Assembly: GCA_003645825.1 (NCBI GenBank)
Contig: QNCQ01000077.1
Location: 1-7,437, forward strand
Length of the DNA: 7,437 nt
Source: Fidelibacterota bacterium
GTDB taxonomy: Bacteria; Fidelibacterota; UBA2242; B5-G15
Direction of reading: 5' to 3'
The position numbers and the translations under genes were made by a program. Shown here one piece after another: positions 1-5,152 of the stretch. Each line of letters starts with the position of its first letter. Within the stretch, counting starts at the first letter, position 1. Below the pieces are notes generated by a model that ran no database searches, had not been told where the DNA came from, and saw nothing but the letters and a program-made list of their open reading frames with translations.

Positions 1-993
1 CGCCTGATTGGTACATATGTTCGATGTAGCTCTCTCTCTGCGGATATGCTGTTCTCTTGTCTGCAAAACAAGAGTAAAAGCTCTTTTACCCTCTGCGTCT
101 TCAGTCATACCGGCTATTCTTCCAGGCATGTTGCGTATAAAATCTTTTCTCGCTGCTATGATGCCCAGGAACGGTCCTCCAAACGACTGATGAATACCAA
201 GAGATTGCCCTTCCGCAACAGCAATATCAGTGCCGTACTCACCAGGACTTTTTAAAACACCAAGAGAGATAGGATCAACTATCATTACAAACAATGAACC
301 AGAACTCCCAAGAATTTCCTTCAGACCATCCAGCTCTTCAATTACTCCAAAAAAGTTGGGACTTTGTACTACCAGACAGGCAGAACCTTTTATTTTCCCC
401 TCAAGCTCGGAAAAGTCTGTCTGCCCTTCTTTCTCTTGAAGTACCTCAATTTCCACACCTCTGTTTTCCAGATATGTTTTCAGTACCTCAAAATAGAATG
501 GGTTAATCAATTTTGAAATGACAGCTTTACTCCTCCTGGTAACATTGCAGGCCATGAAGATAGCCTCAGCAGTTGCAGTAGCCCCATCATAAAGCGAAGC
601 ATTCGAAATATCCATCCCCATAAGCCCACAAATCAGAGACTGATATTCGTAAATTGATTGTAAAGTCCCCTGGCTAACCTCTGGTTGATAGGGAGTATAA
701 GCTGTATAAAACTCCGATCTAGCTATTAGAAAATCTATCACCGGGGGAATATAATGGTCATATACCCCTCCCCCAAGAAATGATACATAATTCTCACTGG
801 AAATATTCTTAGAGGAAATGCCTTTTAAAAGTTTTACCACCTCCAGCTCCGACAGAGGCGGTGGCAAATTAACATCACATGCGCTTCTGAATTTTTGCGG
901 AATATTACTTATCAGCTCATCAAAACTTGTAACTCCTATCTCCTGTAGAATTTCTTTTTCCACATCTGGAGTGTTTGGAATGTACTTGTCCAT
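1..993 (-). CDS. gcvPA: Glycine dehydrogenase (decarboxylating) subunit 1, P-protein alpha subunit, partial (3' end outside window)
   Basis: Seen: an open frame from ATG at 993 running without a stop through position 1, 331 residues. The family is usually about 440-450 residues, so roughly the last quarter is missing. Recognisable P-protein stretches are FLGGGVYDHYIPP (about 72-84), TAYTPYQPEVSQGTLQ (about 97-112), the MDISNASLYDGATA segment (127-140), GQSLG (about 272-276), GGPFLG (282-287) and TREQHIRRERATSNICTNQA (312-331). Known: in the split P-protein, subunits 1 and 2 form the glycine decarboxylase that passes the aminomethyl group to lipoyl-GcvH; the PLP-binding lysine lies in subunit 2 (gcvPB), so its absence here is expected. 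The ATG is three bases after the gcvH stop and has no strong Shine-Dalgarno of its own, so translation is probably coupled to gcvH. gcvPB is expected just beyond the left edge, which cannot be seen. Confidence 0.96.
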   Translation of the reverse strand, partial: MDKYIPNTPDVEKEILQEIGVTSFDELISNIPQKFRSACDVNLPPPLSELEVVKLLKGISSKNISSENYVSFLGGGVYDHYIPPVIDFLIARSEFYTAYTPYQPEVSQGTLQSIYEYQSLICGLMGMDISNASLYDGATATAEAIFMACNVTRRSKAVISKLINPFYFEVLKTYLENRGVEIEVLQEKEGQTDFSELEGKIKGSACLVVQSPNFFGVIEELDGLKEILGSSGSLFVMIVDPISLGVLKSPGEYGTDIAVAEGQSLGIHQSFGGPFLGIIAARKDFIRNMPGRIAGMTEDAEGKRAFTLVLQTREQHIRRERATSNICTNQA

Positions 994-996
994 GGC

Positions 997-1371
997 TTAT
1001 ATCAACTTTTTATAATCCTCGGCAGTTAATAGCTCGTTAAGCTCATCTTTATCTTTCATTCTGATTTTGAACATCCAGCCATCACCATAAGGATCCTTAT
1101 TCACGATCTCAGTAGCATCTTTCAACTTCTCATTCACCTCTATAACCTCACCTGAAAGCGGTGAGTACACATCCGCTACCGTCTTCACAGCCTCAATAGT
1201 GGCAGCAGGATCTCCCTTTGAAACCTCTCTGCCAACCTCAGGGAGCTCAATATAAACAATGTCTCCCAGCTCACTCTGAGCATAGTCCGTGATACCTACA
1301 ATAGCGGTATCACCATCAACTTTCACCCATTCATGATCATTGGTGTACTTTAAATCTTCAGGAACATTCAT
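997..1371 (-). CDS. gcvH: Glycine cleavage system H protein (lipoyl carrier)
   Basis: A 124-residue protein of normal length for the family. It opens with the typical YTNDHEWVKVDGD segment (about 9-21), then GITDYAQSELGDIVYIELP (about 26-44). The lipoyl attachment motif is E60-A-V-K63, followed by the conserved DVYSPLSGEV, with K63 as the predicted lipoylated lysine. The usual motif is ESVK, so the alanine at 61 is a mild variant. The C-terminal NKDPYGDGWMFKI is also typical. Known role: it carries the aminomethyl intermediate from the P-protein to the T-protein and is re-oxidised by the L-protein. The ATG lies two bases after the accC stop. A strong AGAGGAGGT ribosome site inside the end of accC, about 6 bases before the start, fixes the start. 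It lies between accC and gcvPA; gcvT and a lipoate ligase or LipA/LipB are not in this window. Confidence 0.97.
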   Translation of the reverse strand: MNVPEDLKYTNDHEWVKVDGDTAIVGITDYAQSELGDIVYIELPEVGREVSKGDPAATIEAVKTVADVYSPLSGEVIEVNEKLKDATEIVNKDPYGDGWMFKIRMKDKDELNELLTAEDYKKLI

Positions 1372-1373
1372 TA

Positions 1374-2750
1374 CTAAACCTCCTCTAAAACCTCTTCCGG
1401 GTCAAATTTAAAACTATTCAAAAACTCTATATTAAAATTCCCTTTCCTGAAATTCGAATCCTTCAAAATAGCCATATGGAACGGCACTGTCGTACTCACC
1501 CCTTCAAAAATGGTCTCTTCAAGGGCTCTTTCCATCCTTGATATCGCCTCATCGCGGTCTTTCCCATGAGTTATCAGCTTTGCAAGCAAAGAATCATAAT
1601 AAGACGGGATCTCATAACCTGCATAAACATGGGTATCCATCCTCGTACCAGGACCTCCTGGAGCGTGAAAGGAGGTTATTTTGCCGGGTGTAGGCCTAAA
1701 ATTATTAAAAGGATCCTCTGCATTTATGCGGCACTCTATAGCATGCCCCCTTAACTTTATGTCCTTCAACCACTCTGGCAATTTCCCTCCAGAAGCTATC
1801 CTAAGCTGTTCTTTAACAATATCTATGCCCGTTACCATTTCCGTTACAGGATGCTCAACCTGTATTCGGGTATTCATCTCCATAAAATAAAAGTTTTTAT
1901 CTTCATCTAATAGAAACTCTATTGTTCCAGCACTCCTGTAGCCAACTGCCTTTGCGATCTTTACCCCTGCCTCACCCATCTTCTTTCTCAATTCCTCATC
2001 AACTGCAGGAGAAGGTGATTCCTCTATCAACTTCTGATGCCTCCGCTGGATTGAACATTCTCTTTCCCCTAAATGAATCACATTACCATAACCATCACCC
2101 AGTATCTGTATCTCAACATGCCTGGCACCTCTGATTAGTTTTTCCATGTATAAATCAGGAACTCCAAAAGCCCCTTCTGCTTCACTTTGAGCCATCTGAA
2201 ATGCGGATTCGAGCTCCCCTTCGTCCCAGACTATTCTCATTCCACGTCCGCCGCCTCCCGCACTAGCTTTTAAAAGTACTGGATAACCAATCTCTCTCGC
2301 GATCCTTTTTGCCTCATCAACTCCTTTCACAACCCCTTCACTCCCAGGAATTACAGGAGCACCAGCTTTTCTCACCGTCTCCTTCGCCAAAGATTTATCA
2401 CCCATGAGAGAAATAACATCGGGATCAGGTCCTATAAAAACAAGATTATTGTCGATACACATCTGAGCAAAGTCAGCATTCTCAGCAAGAAAACCATACC
2501 CTGGATGAATAGCATCAGAATTTGTAACCACAGCAGCACTTATAATTTGAGATGCTTTTAAGTAACTATCAGAGCTAGAAGCAGGACCTATACAAACTGC
2601 TTCATCTGCAAATCTCACATGTAAGGATAAAGAATCGGCAGTGGAGTAAACTGCTACGGTTTTAATTCCCGACTCTTTACAGGCTCTTATTATTCGTAGC
2701 ACAATCTCCCCTCGATTGGCGATCAGTACTTTTTTTATCTCTGTCTGCAT
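1374..2750 (-). CDS. accC: Acetyl-CoA carboxylase, biotin carboxylase subunit
   Basis: A 458-residue protein, close to the roughly 450 of E. coli AccC and aligning over its whole length. The N-terminal biotin-carboxylase domain begins KKVLIANRGEI (6-16). The ATP-grasp core has K161 and the glycine-rich loop AGGGGRGM (164-171), then H211 and RRHQK with K240. The family signature EMNTRIQVEHP (291-301) contains the metal and catalytic residues E291, N293, R295, Q297, V298 and E299, and ECRINAEDP carries R341. All expected active-site residues are present. Known role: ATP- and bicarbonate-dependent carboxylation of biotin on AccB, the first half-reaction of fatty-acid synthesis. It follows accB by 15 bases. 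No clear ribosome site precedes its ATG, so coupling to accB is likely. The subunit could also serve another acyl-CoA carboxylase, but direct linkage to accB favours acetyl-CoA carboxylase; accA and accD are not in the window. Confidence 0.97.
   Translation of the reverse strand: MQTEIKKVLIANRGEIVLRIIRACKESGIKTVAVYSTADSLSLHVRFADEAVCIGPASSSDSYLKASQIISAAVVTNSDAIHPGYGFLAENADFAQMCIDNNLVFIGPDPDVISLMGDKSLAKETVRKAGAPVIPGSEGVVKGVDEAKRIAREIGYPVLLKASAGGGGRGMRIVWDEGELESAFQMAQSEAEGAFGVPDLYMEKLIRGARHVEIQILGDGYGNVIHLGERECSIQRRHQKLIEESPSPAVDEELRKKMGEAGVKIAKAVGYRSAGTIEFLLDEDKNFYFMEMNTRIQVEHPVTEMVTGIDIVKEQLRIASGGKLPEWLKDIKLRGHAIECRINAEDPFNNFRPTPGKITSFHAPGGPGTRMDTHVYAGYEIPSYYDSLLAKLITHGKDRDEAISRMERALEETIFEGVSTTVPFHMAILKDSNFRKGNFNIEFLNSFKFDPEEVLEEV
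1375..1383 (-). promoter_or_regulatory. Strong ribosome-binding site of gcvH inside the end of accC
   Basis: The minus strand reads AGAGGAGGTTTAGTAATG: a strong Shine-Dalgarno overlapping the accC stop (TAG) and about 6 bases before the gcvH ATG. It is the strongest internal ribosome site in the operon and would let gcvH be translated at a higher rate than accC, as suits a carrier protein needed in quantity. Confidence 0.7.
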
Positions 2751-2765
2751 ACTTGGTTTACTATG

Positions 2766-3257
2766 TTAGTCCTTCTCAATTATAAACAGCGTCTGATTAT
2801 ATTCAACCGGTTGGGCGTTCTCAACCAAAACTTTCTTTATTGTACCCGAAACATCAGACTCTATCACATTCATAATTTTCATAGCTTCAATAATACAGAG
2901 AGGCTGACCAATGCTAACATGATCCCCAACTTTAACATAAGGATCGGCGTCAGGAGCCGGAGCTCTATAAAAAGTTCCAACAATGGGCGATTTAACCTCA
3001 TAAAGTTTATCTGGAGGAACCTCTACACCAGTATCCTGAGGAGCCTCCTTGGGCTCAGGTTTCGCCTCCAGACTCTTCACAGGAACCTCAGCTCCGACCT
3101 GCCGGGGAATACTCTCCTGACTAATAGCAGCAGAAACAGCCCCATTTTTCCGCTTGGTTATCCTTATCGTCGTACCAAACCATTTTTTTATCTCAATCTC
3201 ATCTATATCATGGGATTCTACTATCTTCACCAACTCAATTATTTCTCGAGTTCCCAT
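2766..3257 (-). CDS. accB: Acetyl-CoA carboxylase biotin carboxyl carrier protein (BCCP)
   Basis: A 163-residue protein, similar to the 156 of E. coli AccB. The first 35 or so residues form the usual short helical region (EIIELVKIVESHDIDEIEI). Residues about 40-85 are a linker rich in Ala, Pro, Glu and Lys. The biotinyl domain runs from about 86 to 162, beginning SPIVGTFYRAPAPDADPYV. The attachment motif is E124-A-M-K127-I-M-N; K127 is the predicted biotinylated lysine. The usual motif is AMKM, so Ile at the following position is a conservative variant. The APDADPYV stretch matches the thumb of acetyl-CoA-type carriers, which favours AccB over a generic biotin carrier. The start is supported by GAGAGGGGA just upstream of the ATG, in the 10-base gap after efp. 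Known role: carries biotin between AccC and the carboxyltransferase. Confidence 0.97.
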   Translation of the reverse strand: MGTREIIELVKIVESHDIDEIEIKKWFGTTIRITKRKNGAVSAAISQESIPRQVGAEVPVKSLEAKPEPKEAPQDTGVEVPPDKLYEVKSPIVGTFYRAPAPDADPYVKVGDHVSIGQPLCIIEAMKIMNVIESDVSGTIKKVLVENAQPVEYNQTLFIIEKD

Positions 3258-3267
3258 ATTTCCCCTC

Positions 3268-3828
3268 TCATTTCACTCTCTCAATATACTCCCCAGTTCT
3301 TGTGTCAATTTTTACCTTATCCCCCTCATTGACAAAAAGAGGCACCTGAACTACAAGCCCTGTCTCAAGTTTCGCTGGCTTCGTTGCACCGCTAACCGTA
3401 TCACCCTTTACACCCGGTTCAGTTTCCACCACCTCAAGAACCACACAGGTAGGAAGATTTATATCCAGCGGTTCTGAACCGTGGAATAACACCTCTACCA
3501 CATCATTTTCTTTAATATACGAGCTAACTCCTTCAAAAACTTCTTTGCTAATGGGTATCTGTTCATATGTTTCCGTATCCATAAAAATATAGCCACTGCC
3601 ATCGTAGTAAAGATACTGCATACTTCGGGATTCAAGCCTCGCAACATCTATCTTTTCCCCAGAACGAAAAGTGTTCTCCACAACCTGTCCTGTCCTTAAA
3701 TTCTTCAACTTCGTCCGAACGAAAGCCCCGCCACGAGCCATCTTAACATGCTGAAACTCTATCACTTTCCAATAGTCATTATTCCGTATAATTACCATCC
3801 CGTTCTTGATATCAGCTGTGATTGCGAT
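3268..3828 (-). CDS. efp: Translation elongation factor P, probable ATC start
   Basis: EF-P relieves ribosomes stalled at polyproline stretches. The first ATG in frame (3798) gives 176 residues and lacks the conserved N-terminus. Reading upstream from ATC at 3828 gives IAITADIKNGMVIIRNN, which matches the MATTADFRNG-type start of many EF-Ps and makes 186 residues, the normal length. Between the upstream TGA (3862-3864) and the ATG at 3798 there is no ATG, GTG or TTG in frame. AGGAGG lies 8 bases before the ATC and 38 before the ATG. The protein has an N-terminal KOW-like domain with QHVKMARGGAFVRTKLKN, two OB-like domains, and the EF-P C-terminal signature (TKPAKLETGLVVQVPLFVNEG). The tip residue of the first-domain loop, Lys34 in E. 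coli, is Arg32 here. The gene heads the operon and is followed 10 bases later by accB. Family identity is certain; the start is inferred. Confidence 0.95.
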   Translation of the reverse strand: MAITADIKNGMVIIRNNDYWKVIEFQHVKMARGGAFVRTKLKNLRTGQVVENTFRSGEKIDVARLESRSMQYLYYDGSGYIFMDTETYEQIPISKEVFEGVSSYIKENDVVEVLFHGSEPLDINLPTCVVLEVVETEPGVKGDTVSGATKPAKLETGLVVQVPLFVNEGDKVKIDTRTGEYIERVK

Positions 3829-3836
3829 CTCTCTTC

Positions 3837-3842
3837 CCTCCT
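3837..3842 (-). promoter_or_regulatory. Shine-Dalgarno of efp that points to the ATC start
   Basis: The minus strand reads AAAGGAGGGAAGAGAGATC here. The AGGAGG core is a full match to the anti-Shine-Dalgarno and lies 8 bases before ATC at 3828-3826, an ideal spacing. The next in-frame ATG is 38 bases downstream of the core, too far for direct use. This site decides the start chosen for efp. Confidence 0.8.
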
Positions 3843-3874
3843 TTCTAAAAAATAAAATGCTTCACGCAGTTGTC

Positions 3875-3903
3875 AATTTACTTGCTCGGCAAATTAGTGT
3901 CAA
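3875..3903 (-). promoter_or_regulatory. Predicted sigma-70-type promoter of the efp-accB-accC-gcvH-gcvPA operon
   Basis: On the minus strand TTGACA (3903-3898) is followed by a 17-base spacer and TAAATT (3880-3875), a perfect -35 and a four-of-six -10. Transcription would begin around 3866-3869 and give a leader of about 40 bases to the efp ATC. A second TTGACA lies 27 bases downstream (3876-3871) but has only a weak T-rich -10 behind it. No other good promoter was seen inside the operon, whose genes are separated by 15 bases or fewer. This is a motif prediction only. Confidence 0.5.
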
Positions 3904-4230
3904 CAAATTTTTAACCCCACCTGGCTACCCTTTGAAAGTCGGGCAAGACGTTATCGTAACCGGTCGACAGATAAATAAAGAGAATAAATAAAAAAAGTAA
4001 AAAGACTCTTCCTTCCCACACTATTGGTAACGAATAAACATTTATCAGCGCAAGCTTAACGGTAAATGTATCATCTATCATCGGCAGTTGTCAGAGCGCC
4101 CTTCCCCAACAATAGCTCCCATACTGGAGACGAGCGAGAAAAGGCTTCTCTCCCTACTGCAGTATTTTCTTTTCTCACTCAAACTTCTTATTTCGAACAC
4201 CTGAAGCCAATTACGACAACTACAAAGAGT

Positions 4231-5150
4231 CTATAACCGCTTGAATAAATTTCTTCGAAATAGGAATATAGATTGTGTCAGACGGCCAGAAAGCGAACAC
4301 TGCACATAACCTCCCTCTACATTACTGAAAGTTCCACGGGGAGCAGTAAACCCCACGATAGGCTCATCATAAACCTTAGCGTTATCATAATAGATGGCAT
4401 CGTTTATAGAGAAAGTATAAAACATCAAAAACAGATCATCTGAAACATCGGCCTCCAAAAGATGAAATTTAAACAGTTCTATAAGCTTTCCCCTTATCTC
4501 CTCGACCCCATAAACTGCGACGGTGTCAGCACTGGGCCTTGGATCAAATAAATTTCTGAAGTGCCCGTACCTGGTGCTAAAAATCTCCAGGACAGGATAA
4601 CATGCGCAAGCATACTCCGCTGGTGAATTGTAAAATACTAAACTATCAATACCGAAACTGAAAGAATCCGGTACACCATAGCGGTACAATTCAGGTTTTG
4701 CAGGTATATAAACCACACAAAAAGCAGAGTCATAGTCTGGATGGTACACCCTTAATTCCCAGCACCCTTTCTGCTCAGGCATCCCCGTTTTGAGCATGTA
4801 GAAACTTTTATAGCAACGTGGGAGTAAAGTTTTTGTTTCTCTCTCTTCGGCGTAAATAGTATCACCATTTATTACACACATTACTGTTGCCCCCTCGATC
4901 GATATCTCGGGGACATACTCTCCCCCACCGACATACTCGCTTGCATAGTAAGCACAGGATAAATAAACATACTGCTCACCTAAATCAGGGTAAATCGTTA
5001 TATTCACGATAATTTTTTTCTCGATGTTCATGTCCGGTCCTACAGGATCGCCTGCGTCGCACATACTTATAAGCTCAGCAACAAAGAGAGCACCATCGTC
5101 AAAAAAATTTTCTCTAATCCCGGGAATCTAAATTTTTTCCTGAACGCCAT
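4231..5150 (-). pseudogene. DUF4249-like surface lipoprotein, frameshifted in the signal peptide
   Basis: The main frame (ATG 5064 to TAG 4231, 277 residues) starts MCDAGDPVGPD, which looks like the mature end of a lipoprotein. A signal-like sequence lies just upstream in another frame: ATG at 5150 gives MAFRKKFRFPGLEKIFLTMV then LSLLLSL and a stop at 5069-5067, 27 residues. Adding one base near 5070 joins the two as ...LLLS-L-I-S-M-C-D, with the lipid-attachment Cys at about residue 31 and a total near 306 residues. The Met just before the Cys is unusual for a lipobox. The C-terminal GTFSNVEGGYV resembles the NVEGG segment of DUF4249 proteins, and the position directly after a TonB receptor is typical of that family. 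A ribosome site (AGAGGTGA, 9 bases from the ATG at 5150) supports the upstream start. Its role is unknown; such proteins are thought to sit at the cell surface with their receptor. If ATG 5064 were used, the product would have no export signal. Confidence 0.7.
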
Positions 5151-5152
5151 GC

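Larger units (their letters stand above)
3829..4230. other. Intergenic region between the lipoprotein gene and the efp operon
   Basis: About 400 bases with no convincing gene. On the minus strand it holds, at its left end, the efp promoter, leader and ribosome site. A T-rich run lies at about 3970-4008, and a 7-base inverted repeat (ACATTTA / TAAATGT, 4038-4044 and 4063-4069, 18-base loop) lies upstream of it. Together these could help end transcription of the receptor operon, but the repeat is not directly followed by the T-run, so I do not call a terminator. A 56-codon minus-strand frame (4081 to 3911) has one hydrophobic stretch (FLLFLFILFIYL) encoded by that same T-rich run and no good ribosome site. 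I do not accept it as a gene. No tRNA or recognisable riboswitch was seen. Confidence 0.5.

Noticed and set aside
2763..3332. A 189-codon plus-strand frame opposite accB and the end of efp.
   Set aside because: It is antisense to clearly recognisable AccB/EF-P coding sequence, has no domain-like features, and looks like a shadow of the real frames.
3268..3798. Taking ATG 3798 as the efp start (176 residues).
   Set aside because: It would cut off the conserved N-terminal strand and leave the strong AGGAGG 38 bases away. Kept only as a fallback.
3911..4081. A 56-codon minus-strand frame with a hydrophobic stretch (FLLFLFILFIYL), a candidate small membrane protein.
   Set aside because: No ribosome site near its ATG, the hydrophobic run comes from a T-rich tract that needs no coding explanation, and its 3' end runs up to the efp promoter. 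No family resemblance was seen.
4126..4153. Possible hairpin GAGAA-AAGGC-TTCTC as terminator of the lipoprotein gene.
   Set aside because: The stem is only 5 pairs, AT/GA-rich, and no T-run follows it on the minus strand.
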